A stretch of 64,000 nucleotides of DNA from JASBRS01 sp964496495 (GCA_964496495.1 CAZBZU010000008.1:15559-79558); one strand, 5' to 3'; counted from the first letter of the stretch, positions 8,363 to 17,502 are shown. A program made the numbers and translations. The notes: generated by a model from the letters alone, not told the origin.

Positions 8363-9865
8363 ATGAAGCGAGTGGTCTTGCTGATGGTGCTGGCGTTGAC
8401 GATGGCCGCGAGCGCGGCGTGGGGAGCGGCCCCGCCGCCGCAGCACGGCGGGACGGTGACGGTCGCCATCACGGCCGACCCGCCCGGCTGGGACCCGACC
8501 GCCTCGACCTCGCAGGAGATCGCTCGCGTGGTGTACCACAACGTCTACGAGGGCCTGGTGCGGCTCGACCGGAACGGCAAGATCGTGCCGGCGCTCGCCA
8601 AGTCCTGGACGGTGAGCCCCGACGGCAAGACGCTCACCTTCCAGCTGCGCAGCGGCGTGAAGTTCCACGACGGCACGCCGTTCACCGCCGAGGACGTGGT
8701 GAAGACCTTCGAGCGCGCCAAGGACAAGAGCTCGGGCCACACCCACCCGGAGTACTACGCCTCCATCGACACCATCGCAGTGGGCCCCGACAACACCGTG
8801 ATCTTCCACCTCAAGCAGCCGAACTCCACGCTGCTGTTCAACCTGGCGCGGCCCGACTCCATCATCTACCCGCCCTCGGAGGCGGCCACCCAGCGCAACC
8901 ACCCGATCGGCACCGGGCCGTTCAAGTTCGTGAGCTACACGCCCGGCAGCCAGGTGGTGCTCGAGCGCAACCCCGACTACTACATCAAGGGCGTGCCCTA
9001 CCTCGACAAGGTCATCTTCAAGATCATGCCGGACCCCAACACGCGCTTCGCGGCGCTGCAGGCCGGCGACATCGACATGATCGCCAGCTCGCTGCCGCCC
9101 GAGCAGTACCTGCAGATCAAGAAGGGCTCCGTACCGGGCATCAAGGGCACGGAGGGCACCGCCACCACCGAGATCACCCTGGCCCTCAACAACGCCCGGC
9201 CGCCGCTCAACAACAAGCTCGTGCGCGAGGCCATCACCATGGCCATCAACAAGAAGGCCATCGTGCAGGGCGCCATGTTCGGCTTGGGAACGGTGATCAG
9301 CACGCACATGACGCCGGCCGAGCCGTACTACATCAACCCCGACCCCTACCCCTACGACCCGGCCAAGGCCAAGCAGCTGCTGGCGGAGGCGGGCTACCCG
9401 AACGGCTTCAAGATCAAGTTCGAGCTGCCCCAGCCCTACCCCATCGAGCGCCGCACCGGCCAGGTCATCGCGCAGCAGCTCAAGGCGGTGGGCATCGACG
9501 CGCAGCTCTCCGTGGTGGAGTGGGCCACCTGGCTCAAGCGCATCTTCCTGGGCGGCGACTACTCCATGACCATCATCGGGCACTCCGAGCCGCGCGACAT
9601 CGGCATCTACGGCAACCCCAACTACTACTTCCACTACAACAACCCGGTGGTGCAGAACCTGCTGAAGCAGGCCGAGGCGGCCACCTCGACCGAGGTGCAG
9701 ACGGCGGACTACCAGGAGGTCGGCAAGATCATCGCGCAGGACGCGGTGAACGTGTGGGTCTTCAGCCCGCCCTACCTGGTGGCGGCGAAGGACGACATCT
9801 ACGGCTTCTGGACCAACCAACCCACCCCGGCGATCGACATGACCGGCGTGTACATCGCGCACTAG
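8363..9865 (+). CDS. Dipeptide/oligopeptide ABC transporter substrate-binding protein
   Basis: A 500-aa SBP family 5 protein (DppA/OppA type). It has a Sec signal peptide (MKRVVLLMVLALTMAASAAWG, cleavage near residue 22), then GGTVTVAITADPPGWDPT and the family signature region LTFQLRSGVKFHDGTPFTAEDVV. No lipobox is visible, as expected for a soluble periplasmic protein in a diderm. The ATG at 8363 has Shine-Dalgarno AAGGAGG 7 nt upstream. It is followed by a strong hairpin and two permease genes. Dpp/Opp-like proteins bind peptides, but also nickel, haem or sugars, so the ligand is not certain. Confidence 0.9.
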   Translation: MKRVVLLMVLALTMAASAAWGAAPPPQHGGTVTVAITADPPGWDPTASTSQEIARVVYHNVYEGLVRLDRNGKIVPALAKSWTVSPDGKTLTFQLRSGVKFHDGTPFTAEDVVKTFERAKDKSSGHTHPEYYASIDTIAVGPDNTVIFHLKQPNSTLLFNLARPDSIIYPPSEAATQRNHPIGTGPFKFVSYTPGSQVVLERNPDYYIKGVPYLDKVIFKIMPDPNTRFAALQAGDIDMIASSLPPEQYLQIKKGSVPGIKGTEGTATTEITLALNNARPPLNNKLVREAITMAINKKAIVQGAMFGLGTVISTHMTPAEPYYINPDPYPYDPAKAKQLLAEAGYPNGFKIKFELPQPYPIERRTGQVIAQQLKAVGIDAQLSVVEWATWLKRIFLGGDYSMTIIGHSEPRDIGIYGNPNYYFHYNNPVVQNLLKQAEAATSTEVQTADYQEVGKIIAQDAVNVWVFSPPYLVAAKDDIYGFWTNQPTPAIDMTGVYIAH

Positions 9866-9875
9866 CGCGGGGCCT

Positions 9876-9907
9876 GGCGGGGGGCGGTGAGCGCGCCGCC
9901 CCCCGCC
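9876..9907 (+). promoter_or_regulatory. Intercistronic hairpin between binding protein and permease
   Basis: A perfect 12-bp stem (GGCGGGGGGCGG with CCGCCCCCCGCC) and an 8-nt loop follow the binding-protein stop and end 7 nt before the permease ATG. There is no T tract, so it more likely stabilises the upstream mRNA or partly attenuates the permeases, giving more binding protein than permease. Confidence 0.6.
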
Positions 9908-9914
9908 GGTTGCG

Positions 9915-10859
9915 ATGCTCGGCTTCCTCGCCCGCCGCTTCCTCACCGCCATCGTCAGCGTGGTGCTGGCGTCGATGCTCGTCTTCTCCGCCCTGCTGGC
10001 GGTGCCCGGCGACCCGGCCGAGGTCATCCTGGGCCTGAACGCCAGCCCGCAGGCGCTGACGGCCCTGCGCCACCAGCTGGGCCTCGACCAGCCCCCGGCG
10101 AAGCGCTACGTCGAGTGGCTCGGCGGCATCCTGCACGGCGACTTCGGCGAGTCCCTCAACTACCAGAAGCCGGTGGGCGGCCTCATCCGCGACCGCCTGG
10201 CGGTGAGCGTGCCGCTGGCGCTGGGGGCGGCGCTGGTGGCCTGCCTCATCGCGCTGCCGCTGGGCATCCTGGCGGCGCTGCGCCGAGGCACCCCGCTCGA
10301 CCCGCTGGTGACGTCGCTCTCGCAGCTCGGCGCGGCCGTGCCCAGCTTCTGGCTGGGGCTCATGCTCATCCTGCTGTTCGCGGTGCGCTGGCACCTGCTG
10401 CCGGCCGGCGGCTTCGTTCCCTGGACGGCGGACCCGATCAAGGCGGCCGGCAGCCTGCTGCTGCCGGTGCTGGCCCTGGGGGTGGGGCAGGCGGCGGTGA
10501 TGACGCGCATGACGCGCGCCGCCATGATCGAGGTGCTCGACCAGGACTACATCCGCACCGCCCGGGCGAAGGGGCTGGCGGGCCGCCGGGTGGTGCTGGT
10601 GCACGCCCTGCGCAACGCCCTCGTGACGATCGTGACCATCTTCGGGCTGAGCCTCACCAACGTGTTCATCGGCTCCATCATCATCGAGCAGGTGTTCGCG
10701 CTGCCCGGCATGGGGCGGCTGGTGCTGTCCGCCATCGGCGCGCGCGACTTCCCGCTGCTGCAGGGTGAGATCCTGGTGTACGCCAGCACCATCGTCGCCT
10801 TGAGCTTCCTGGTGGACGTCTCCTACGGCTTTCTCGACCCCAGGATCCGCTACGAATGA
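9915..10859 (+). CDS. dppB: Dipeptide-type ABC transporter permease, DppB-like
   Basis: A 314-aa inner-membrane permease with about six helices. It has the N-terminal RRFLTAIVSVVLASMLVFS segment, the PGDPAE motif of DppB proteins, and the EAA coupling loop RTARAKGLAGRRVVLVHALR that contacts the ATPase. The C terminus FLDPRIRYE is typical. It starts 49 nt after the binding-protein gene, across a strong hairpin, and its stop overlaps the next permease gene (ATGA). No ATPase gene lies in the window. Confidence 0.92.
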   Translation: MLGFLARRFLTAIVSVVLASMLVFSALLAVPGDPAEVILGLNASPQALTALRHQLGLDQPPAKRYVEWLGGILHGDFGESLNYQKPVGGLIRDRLAVSVPLALGAALVACLIALPLGILAALRRGTPLDPLVTSLSQLGAAVPSFWLGLMLILLFAVRWHLLPAGGFVPWTADPIKAAGSLLLPVLALGVGQAAVMTRMTRAAMIEVLDQDYIRTARAKGLAGRRVVLVHALRNALVTIVTIFGLSLTNVFIGSIIIEQVFALPGMGRLVLSAIGARDFPLLQGEILVYASTIVALSFLVDVSYGFLDPRIRYE

Positions 10860-11665
10860 GACGCCGCCTCAACCTCGTGCTGGGCTGCGTGCTCATCGGC
10901 ACCGTGGTGGCGGGCGCGCTGCTCAGCTTCGTGTGGCTCCCGTACGACCCCAACGCCCTCGACTTCGCCTCGCAGCTCACCGGCCCCAGCGCGCAGCACC
11001 TGCTGGGCACCGACCAGTTCGGGCGCGACCTGCTCAGCCGGGTGCTGGTGGGCGCGCGCGGGACGCTGTACGTGGGCGTGATCGCGGTGGGGCTGGCGCT
11101 CACCATCGGCAGCCTGGTCGGCGCCATCGCCGGGTACGCCGCCACCGTCGTCGACGAGCTCCTCATGCGCGTGGTCGACGTGCTCTACGCCTTCCCGGCG
11201 ATCCTCATGGCGCTGCTGCTGGCCGCCGTCTACCAGCCGGGCACGCTCACCGCCATGAGCGCCATCGGCCTCGCGACGGTGCCCATCTTCGCGCGGCTGA
11301 CGCGCTCCTCGGTGCTGACGCTGAAGCACCTCGACTTCGTCGAGGCCGGCCGCGCCCTGGGCGCCGGGCACGCGCGGCTGCTGCGGCGCTACATCCTGCC
11401 GGGAGCGCTGGGACCCATCGTCGTGCAGGCGAGCCTGAGCATGGCCGTGGCGGTCCTGGCGGAGGCGGCGCTGAGCTTCCTGGGGCTGGGCACGCCGCCC
11501 GGCATCCCCTCCTGGGGCAACATGCTCCGCGAGGCGCAGGGCTTCCTGGCGATGAGCCCGTACCCCGCGCTGGTGCCCGGGCTCGCCATCGTGTGGACGG
11601 TTCTCGGCTGGAGCCTGCTCGGCGACGGCCTGCGCGACCTGATCGACCCGCGCACGCGGCGCTGA
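10856..11665 (+). CDS. dppC: Dipeptide-type ABC transporter permease, DppC-like
   Basis: A 269-aa partner permease. HLLGTDQFGRDLLSRVLVGAR is the family's conserved first periplasmic region, EAGRALGAGHARLLRRYILP is the EAA loop, and FLGLGTPPGIPSWGNML is the DppC signature. It overlaps dppB by 4 nt. Normally dppD and dppF ATPase genes follow; here the operon stops and the composition of the DNA changes soon after, so the ATPases are elsewhere or have been lost. Confidence 0.92.
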   Translation: MRRRLNLVLGCVLIGTVVAGALLSFVWLPYDPNALDFASQLTGPSAQHLLGTDQFGRDLLSRVLVGARGTLYVGVIAVGLALTIGSLVGAIAGYAATVVDELLMRVVDVLYAFPAILMALLLAAVYQPGTLTAMSAIGLATVPIFARLTRSSVLTLKHLDFVEAGRALGAGHARLLRRYILPGALGPIVVQASLSMAVAVLAEAALSFLGLGTPPGIPSWGNMLREAQGFLAMSPYPALVPGLAIVWTVLGWSLLGDGLRDLIDPRTRR

Positions 11666-11925
11666 GCGCGACACCCAGCCAGCGCGACCGCGACCCGGTA
11701 ACCACCATCCGCCGGCTCGGCAGGTGTCGCTGTCGTGTGCACACGCCTGCCCAGTCCACCAACCATCAGCGCCCGGAAGGCCGAGCCACGCGCTCCCTTG
11801 GGCCACCCGAGGGACCCGGCCGCCGCGGGCGAGAAACCGACGAGTAACCCACCGCCGTACACCATGAGGCTCCACGTCAACGCAACCTGCAGCGAGGGAG
11901 TCTGTACCTAGGAGGGAGTACCGAT
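11666..11925. other. Intergenic junction between the peptide operon and the low-GC island
   Basis: No convincing gene is seen. It holds a 12-bp perfect palindrome CGTGTGCACACG (11734-11745), which could be an operator for a dimeric regulator, and a 9-bp hairpin (TCCCTTGGG / CCCGAGGGA, 11794-11814) with a 3-nt loop and no T tract. Base composition starts to change around 11.85-11.9 kb. Confidence 0.45.
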
Positions 11926-12465
11926 ATGTCGCGCAAGAAGATTGGTGTAAGGCTCAAGGCCGCCCACGAAGCATTCCACGCCCTAGTAGACGAGGTGCTG
12001 GCCCGCTCAGGTCTCTCGTCGTCGGATCCGGCCGGCGGCGGGATCGCCGAGATCATTCTCGACTACCCCTTGACCTGGGCCTTCGGTCAGCTCGACGTAA
12101 TGAACAGTATCGAGCGCGCTCGCACACTCGTTGTTACCCAGGCGGTGCATCCGGCCTACCATGACTGCTTGGCCAGCTACCACGTCAGCGGCGTCGTCGA
12201 GTCGACCAACGAGGCAGCCATGTTGAGTGGCGTCTACGCCGCCGCATCGGCCCAACGCTCGTACCACATGAAATCCGACTTAACCTACATGGAACTCCGG
12301 GTCACGCGCTTGCTGCTCAAGGGCCTAGACACCACGCGCGCCGCGAGCCAACTCAGCATCTCCTTCAAGACCGTAAACGCACACGTGTCGAACGTGCTCG
12401 GCAAGCTCGGATACGAGAACCGCGCGCAGCTCGTTGCAGGCCTGCTCGGCCACCATCAGGCATAG
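11926..12465 (+). CDS. LuxR-type HTH regulator with degenerate receiver-like N terminus
   Basis: A 179-aa protein. Residues about 122-176 form a GerE/LuxR helix-turn-helix (LTYMELRVTRLLLKGLDT then VNAHVSNVLGKLGYENRAQL). The N-terminal 120 residues resemble a response-regulator receiver (a VSGVVES strand then EAAMLSGVYAAASAQRSYH), but I see no acidic phosphorylation pocket with a phosphoacceptor Asp, so phosphorylation control is doubtful. The ATG has a strong Shine-Dalgarno (AGGAGGGAG) 7 nt upstream. It is the first gene of the island and converges with the large regulator gene. Target unknown. Confidence 0.75.
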   Translation: MSRKKIGVRLKAAHEAFHALVDEVLARSGLSSSDPAGGGIAEIILDYPLTWAFGQLDVMNSIERARTLVVTQAVHPAYHDCLASYHVSGVVESTNEAAMLSGVYAAASAQRSYHMKSDLTYMELRVTRLLLKGLDTTRAASQLSISFKTVNAHVSNVLGKLGYENRAQLVAGLLGHHQA

Positions 12466-12563
12466 ACGCCAGATCATCCAGTAGCGCCGCTCCACGCCCC
12501 TGGGGCGGCGCATCGCCGTTGCCTGCCAACATCCAAACAGCCCCTGGAGCCGCCTTGGCACCT

Positions 12564-12583
12564 GTCCAGCCGCATGGCTGGAC
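12564..12583. terminator. Hairpin between convergent regulator genes
   Basis: A perfect 8-bp stem GTCCAGCC / GGCTGGAC with loop GCAT lies between the LuxR-type gene and the convergent STAND-like regulator gene. It lacks a strong T tract (a weak TCAATTT follows on the plus strand), so it may act in both directions or only weakly. Confidence 0.4.
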
Positions 12584-12613
12584 GCCTGGGCGCGTCAATT
12601 TCACTTCTCAGGC

Positions 12614-15085
12614 TCAGCCGAGCTCCGCCTCCCAGCGCTTGCGGATCCGCCTGATGCGCGCATTCACCAGTGGCCGACGCGGGTCGTTCGGAGGAAGGTG
12701 CAAGCGCGTCTCCTCCCACAGTTCAAGATCATCGCCCTGCTGGGTTGCGAGATCGATCATGGCGTCCGGATCTCCAGAGGCCAGGACCGCCTGCCGCAGA
12801 CTCTCCTCAAGATGCTCCCGCAGTTCCACAACGGCCGGCGCCTCGGATTCTGCCAGGAGAGGCCCGTGGTAGAGCTCAAGGGCCGCTTGCACTCTGCCCG
12901 TACGCAGATGCTCCAGCGCCTCCAGGAAGTCTGCCCTGTACGTCTCACCGATCCGGTAGGGGCGCGACTCGATGCGAAGCAACCGGCGCGCACGCGAGAT
13001 AGTGACTTTGAGCGTACTTGCGTTCGCACGGTCACCGTACAAAGCGAGAGCAAGCTGCTGACTCCGGATCCCTTCCGGGTTTGCAGCCAACACGGCGAGC
13101 AACTCAGCGAAGCGGAGGCTGAGGCTGTCCTCGGCATCGCGATTGCGCAGGTAGCGCCTGCCAAGGACGCGCAACTCGATCTCGGGCTCGCCTCTCCGAA
13201 ACATGCGCTTGAGCTGAGCGACCTCGGGTCCAGTTCCCCCCAACAGAAGCCAGCCAGAGTCCCCTAGGTCCGCAATGAACCGCGCGTTTTCCTCGAGAAG
13301 CTGGCGAGCCTCTTCCGAACGCCCTTGGCGAACCAGCAAACGTCCCAGGTGCAAGGCGCCTTGTGCCCTGTGCGGCCCAAGCGGCCGAATGCGCATTGAG
13401 CTCAAGGATGCTCGCAGGAGCCGCTCCCCCTTATCTGCGTCGGACCGAGCGAGCGCGCACCCTAGAGCCAGGGTCGCAGCAGTATGTTGATATCCGCCGG
13501 AAAGGTCGCCGATCTCGCTTGCCTCCGATGCGGTCCGAATAGCTCGATCCACATCGCCCTGCACGAGTCGTGCAAGCACCAGATCATTTGCCAGAGTTGG
13601 GTACATTCCTCGGGTCGAACCTTCCAGGTTCATGCGGTAGTACGCGACCGCGTCATCGTAGCGGCCATCCACAATTGCGAGATCTCCGAGGGTCGAGATC
13701 ACCCCCTCTACCATAGGGATCCCTACCATGCTCTTGGATATCTTGACTGTCTCGAGCACCTGCCGTGCAAGATGTACCGCTCCAACCAGCAGACGCGCAT
13801 AGCCGCAGACACCGATTGCGGCAACACGAAGCAGCTCTTCGCGCAGTTCGTGAACCCCATACTGCCGTACTGCCCACGCTCCCCAGTGCTGCGCACGCTC
13901 ATAGCGCCCCCCGAATAGATGGACCTGTGCCATGCCTGCCGACGCGCCCACGACGTGACGCGGGCGACCCGCCACCTCGGCGAGCTCGATTGCCTCCCTG
14001 TAGAGCGACGCTGCTGTATCCAGGTCACCCCGAAACTCGCTAATGAACGCAAGCGCTCGGGCTGTCTCTGCGCTCTGCTTTGCGCGGTGAGCACGGGTTG
14101 CCTCGGCCAGGGAGCTGTCTCTCACGTCGGCGGTTGCCCGGAGTGCCCGTAGGTCCGGGGCCTCGTGGTTCTCAAGGTACCGGTTCACATGTGGTAGAAC
14201 CGAACGCCATTCGTTCACGGCCATTGCAGCGTTGAAGAGCCAATACATTGAACGCTCATCGCGAAGCGCCCACCTGGGAACATCGGACAGGAACCGCCAG
14301 AGCCTCTCAAACTGGCCCAATTCGAAGTACGCATTGGCGGCGTCGTCCAGCACCTCGCCAATGCGTGTCGGCGCCTGGTCCACAGCAAACTCAAATGCTT
14401 CGATCCACCGCCTCCGAGCTACCAAAGCATCAATCACGCCGTTCGCGCCCTGCCTGAAGGCAGCGCCAATCTGTCCTGCCAGCCCCTTCGCCTCACCTGA
14501 CTTGCCATTGTCGAGCATCAACCTCGACTCAACCGACAACAATGCTCCACCGGCATCGTTGACAGCCAGGCAGATATCGGCTGTACTGCACTCACCGCCG
14601 AACAGATCTACTGCCTCATCGATCGTCACCTTCAATTTCGACCGCTCTACCCGATGAATGCGCTCAATCGAATCAAACTCGTTGACGTGTGAAGCTGTGT
14701 GCACAAGGAACCTGCTCGTGGGGCCAAACAAGCCAGACAGGCGACTAACCAGCTCCGGCATCTTCTCAGCCCCACTTACAGCGATGGTGAGCGGTTCAAG
14801 CGCGGGCAGATAGGACGCTAGGGCAGCCAGGGCGTAGTCGGTATCGATGCCAAGGCCAAACAGAGGTGAACCGAGTCCTCTCCTCACAGCCTCAGACACA
14901 GCGTTCCCAACCACCACAGAGTCAGAGCAATCCACTTCCCGAAGGTCAATCCAAATCAAGGGCTGCACGGGGTCGCGCAATCCTGCGAGCAGCCTGGACA
15001 CCCCCCACTCATCTCCGGCCTCGATGATCACCGGAGACGGCGTGTCAAGGATGGTCTCGCGGACTCGCTCGAACCACGTCCTCAT
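12614..15085 (-). CDS. Large MalT/SARP-like regulator: dead STAND ATPase, TPR repeats, winged helix and BTAD-like end
   Basis: An 823-aa protein. Residues 1-190 follow the layout of the MalT/STAND ATPase domain (PLIWIDL, then LTIAVSGAEKMP, then SRFLVHTAS, then IHRVERSKLKVTIDEAVDLF). The P-loop position reads VIIEAGDEWGVSRLL with no GKT/S, and the Walker B position has no Asp pair, so ATP hydrolysis is unlikely. The middle (about 210-620) is helical TPR-like repeats (LDTAASLYREAIELAEVAG). Residues about 645-720 look like an OmpR/SARP winged helix (LRFAELLAVLAANPEGI), followed by a bacterial transcriptional activator-like tail. It diverges from the THUMP methyltransferase gene. Confidence 0.7.
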   Translation of the reverse strand: MRTWFERVRETILDTPSPVIIEAGDEWGVSRLLAGLRDPVQPLIWIDLREVDCSDSVVVGNAVSEAVRRGLGSPLFGLGIDTDYALAALASYLPALEPLTIAVSGAEKMPELVSRLSGLFGPTSRFLVHTASHVNEFDSIERIHRVERSKLKVTIDEAVDLFGGECSTADICLAVNDAGGALLSVESRLMLDNGKSGEAKGLAGQIGAAFRQGANGVIDALVARRRWIEAFEFAVDQAPTRIGEVLDDAANAYFELGQFERLWRFLSDVPRWALRDERSMYWLFNAAMAVNEWRSVLPHVNRYLENHEAPDLRALRATADVRDSSLAEATRAHRAKQSAETARALAFISEFRGDLDTAASLYREAIELAEVAGRPRHVVGASAGMAQVHLFGGRYERAQHWGAWAVRQYGVHELREELLRVAAIGVCGYARLLVGAVHLARQVLETVKISKSMVGIPMVEGVISTLGDLAIVDGRYDDAVAYYRMNLEGSTRGMYPTLANDLVLARLVQGDVDRAIRTASEASEIGDLSGGYQHTAATLALGCALARSDADKGERLLRASLSSMRIRPLGPHRAQGALHLGRLLVRQGRSEEARQLLEENARFIADLGDSGWLLLGGTGPEVAQLKRMFRRGEPEIELRVLGRRYLRNRDAEDSLSLRFAELLAVLAANPEGIRSQQLALALYGDRANASTLKVTISRARRLLRIESRPYRIGETYRADFLEALEHLRTGRVQAALELYHGPLLAESEAPAVVELREHLEESLRQAVLASGDPDAMIDLATQQGDDLELWEETRLHLPPNDPRRPLVNARIRRIRKRWEAELG

Positions 15086-15170
15086 CTACACCCCTTCCAC
15101 CATCAGGCACTTACCATGCCTATCCCTGACGAACCCTGCGATTCTCAGGCCAAGTGCACGCACAGCCAAT

Positions 15171-16358
15171 ATGCTCAACAGGATGGCTCTATCGTCACAG
15201 TCGCTTAGCCGGCGCGTGAAGGCATACTTACGCCACCGAAAGCTAGCTCTCTTCGTTCCGACGCTGCCAGGGCTCGAGCGAGTCACCGGAGCTGAACTCG
15301 CGGACCTCGGCTACCAACCAGCCACGACAAGGGGCGGCGCCTCCATTCTTGGCGACCTTTCCTCGGTGTACAGGGTCAATGTCGGCCTCCGAAGCGGTAA
15401 TCGGGTACTCCTACGTGTCGGTCGATTCTTGGCCCAGAACTACCCCATGCTCTACAATCACGCACGCAGCATCAAATGGGAGGTCCTGCTAGGCAATTGC
15501 CCAAGTGTAAGCGTGAAGGCGAGTTCGTCAGAGTCACGCCTAAGGCGCTCCTCCCACTTGGAGAGCACGGTGTTTGACGCAATTCTAGATCACCTCCTAC
15601 CCCTCGGGCTCTCGCCTGCGTTTGCGCGTACAGCTCCTTTGACGGTAATGGTAAGGCTTGTGCAAGACAGGTGCGTACTAAGCCTGGACACGACAGGCTT
15701 CCACTTGCACAGACGTGGCTACCGCGAAGTTTCTACCGAGGCGCCACTTCGAGAGACCACAGCCGCGGCAATACTGCTTCGAGCCGGGGCCGGCGATTAC
15801 GATGTCGTCGTGGATCCGTTCTGCGGTTCAGGGACCCTCCTGGTCGAAGCTGAACGCATCGCCCGCAAAGTTCCGCCGGGGCTGCATCGGCCACTCGCGA
15901 TCGAGCACAGTCCTCTGCACTCAAGTGGAAAGCTGAATCAGGAGATCAGGATGCTCCTGCGCGACGTGAGGGATTCCCGGCAACAGCTCCTGGGGCTAGA
16001 CATCTCGTATCGAGCCGTGGAAACCGCCAGGCTAGTCTGCAGGCGAGCCGGGTGCAGAAGCGTGTCTATTCGAGCTGGAGATGCCAGAGCAGTCGACTTC
16101 AATGCTATCGCACACGGCGTCTCCAGACTCATTGTCTCAAATCTGCCCTACGGCAGACGCGTAGGCTCGGAAGCCAGTACCCGTCAGCTCATCAGAGACT
16201 TCGCGTCGTTGCTTGCCCTGAAAGCCCGAGGATGGCACTACGCCATCCTGTCAGCCTCAGATATGCCGCTTCAGCACCCTGCGCTCCATACGGCAAGCAC
16301 CATGTCTTTCAGGAACGGTGGAATACCTGTCACTGCCTACTTTGGCGAAGTCGTCTAG
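15171..16358 (+). CDS. THUMP-domain class I RNA methyltransferase (RlmL/TrmN-like)
   Basis: A 396-aa protein. Residues about 25-170 form a THUMP-type RNA-binding region (LALFVPTLPGLERVTGAEL). The methyltransferase domain has the SAM motif DPFCGSGTLLVEAERIA at 215 onward, an acidic loop LGLDIS, GDARAVDF and the catalytic motif NLPYG at 324-328. This family methylates the N2 of guanine in 23S rRNA (RlmL) or tRNA (TrmN/Trm14); NLPYG rather than NPPYG leans toward the tRNA enzymes. The ATG at 15171 was chosen; ATG 15183 is an alternative. Low-GC codon use matches the island. Confidence 0.8.
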   Translation: MLNRMALSSQSLSRRVKAYLRHRKLALFVPTLPGLERVTGAELADLGYQPATTRGGASILGDLSSVYRVNVGLRSGNRVLLRVGRFLAQNYPMLYNHARSIKWEVLLGNCPSVSVKASSSESRLRRSSHLESTVFDAILDHLLPLGLSPAFARTAPLTVMVRLVQDRCVLSLDTTGFHLHRRGYREVSTEAPLRETTAAAILLRAGAGDYDVVVDPFCGSGTLLVEAERIARKVPPGLHRPLAIEHSPLHSSGKLNQEIRMLLRDVRDSRQQLLGLDISYRAVETARLVCRRAGCRSVSIRAGDARAVDFNAIAHGVSRLIVSNLPYGRRVGSEASTRQLIRDFASLLALKARGWHYAILSASDMPLQHPALHTASTMSFRNGGIPVTAYFGEVV

Positions 16359-16397
16359 TGGCAGGAAGTCACGGTCGGAGCACGACTACGCCCGGCT

Positions 16398-17441
16398 CTA
16401 GCCCGTGTACTGGACGGCGCGCCCCGGTTGCGAAACACTCTCGAGGCCGCTAGCAGCCTGCAGACCGGCTGCGCACTCGATGCTTCCTTCCTCCACAAGC
16501 GAACGGAAAGCTGACACGACGACGGGGTCGAACTGCGTTCCGGAACCGTTCGTTACATACTGCAGCGCCTGGTTGCCAGGCATCGGGCTGCGGTACGGCC
16601 TATCACTTGTCAAGGCTTCGAACACGTCTACCACGGCAATGATTCTAGCCAGTTCCGGTATCTCATCACTCCGCAGGCCGAGCGGGTACCCCAAGCCGTC
16701 CCACCTCTCGTGGTGCGCTCGAACCACGTCTGCGATAGGTCGAAACGCGGACGATACTGATGTCAGGAGGTCCGCGCCATAGGACGGGTGCCTCCTTATC
16801 TCGGCAAACTCGTCTTCTGAGAGGCGTCCGTTCTTGAGCAGGATGTAGTCTGGTACGGCAATCTTGCCAAGATCGTGAAGCAGAGCGGCCCACCGGAGGA
16901 CCTCGACGTCGGCGTCAGACAACCCCAGCGCCCAGCCGACAGCAACCGCATTCCTCGCCACCCTCCTGCAATGCCCCTGGGTGTGGTGGTCCCTAACCTC
17001 AACAGTGCGCGCAAGGCTCTCGAGGACCCTCTCGCGACCAGAGACAGCGTCACCGGTTGACCTACTCCCACTAGCCGTGCTTGGTCCAGTTCGGCGTGCC
17101 CGGAAGAACCATGCACACGCACTGGCAAACGCAATGTACATGACCGGCTCGGCAACCGCCCACTCCGCGGAGCCATGGCCAACAAGAGGCGAGGTCGCCG
17201 CCGCTGCTATGCCAGTCGCCATTGCTCCCGAAACGCCGAATGCCCAGGTGGCGAGCAGGATGGGAATGTATGCGAATTGCGTCTTGAGATCTTGTCCGAA
17301 CGGAGCTGCCAAGCCCACAACGACGACTGCGCTAAGCGCGAGAAGCAGCAGGAGCGCCCGCGGTTGGCTCAACCACGTGCGCCCTCTATCGTCACGTATC
17401 AACCGCAAAGCCTCGCGTGCAAGTCTGCTCCGACCACTCAT
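16398..17441 (-). CDS. Membrane-anchored HD-GYP phosphodiesterase
   Basis: A 347-aa protein predicted to hydrolyse cyclic di-GMP. Residues about 28-115 contain three to four hydrophobic helices. The HD-GYP domain follows with Glu148 in ARTVEVRDHHTQGHCRRVA, the HD pair at 189-190 (LLHDLGKIAVP), HHERWDGLGYP at 243-253 including the GYP triad, and DVFEALTSDRPYR. All hallmark residues are present, so it is probably active. The gene lies downstream of the micropeptide gene on the same strand, separated by 217 nt of strongly palindromic DNA. Convergent with the THUMP gene. Confidence 0.9.
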   Translation of the reverse strand: MSGRSRLAREALRLIRDDRGRTWLSQPRALLLLLALSAVVVVGLAAPFGQDLKTQFAYIPILLATWAFGVSGAMATGIAAAATSPLVGHGSAEWAVAEPVMYIAFASACAWFFRARRTGPSTASGSRSTGDAVSGRERVLESLARTVEVRDHHTQGHCRRVARNAVAVGWALGLSDADVEVLRWAALLHDLGKIAVPDYILLKNGRLSEDEFAEIRRHPSYGADLLTSVSSAFRPIADVVRAHHERWDGLGYPLGLRSDEIPELARIIAVVDVFEALTSDRPYRSPMPGNQALQYVTNGSGTQFDPVVVSAFRSLVEEGSIECAAGLQAASGLESVSQPGRAVQYTG

Positions 17442-17502
17442 GTCGGGCTCCCCAATCCTGACTTCAACGTGCAGGAGGATTTCGGGAAGTACACGCGATG
17501 CA

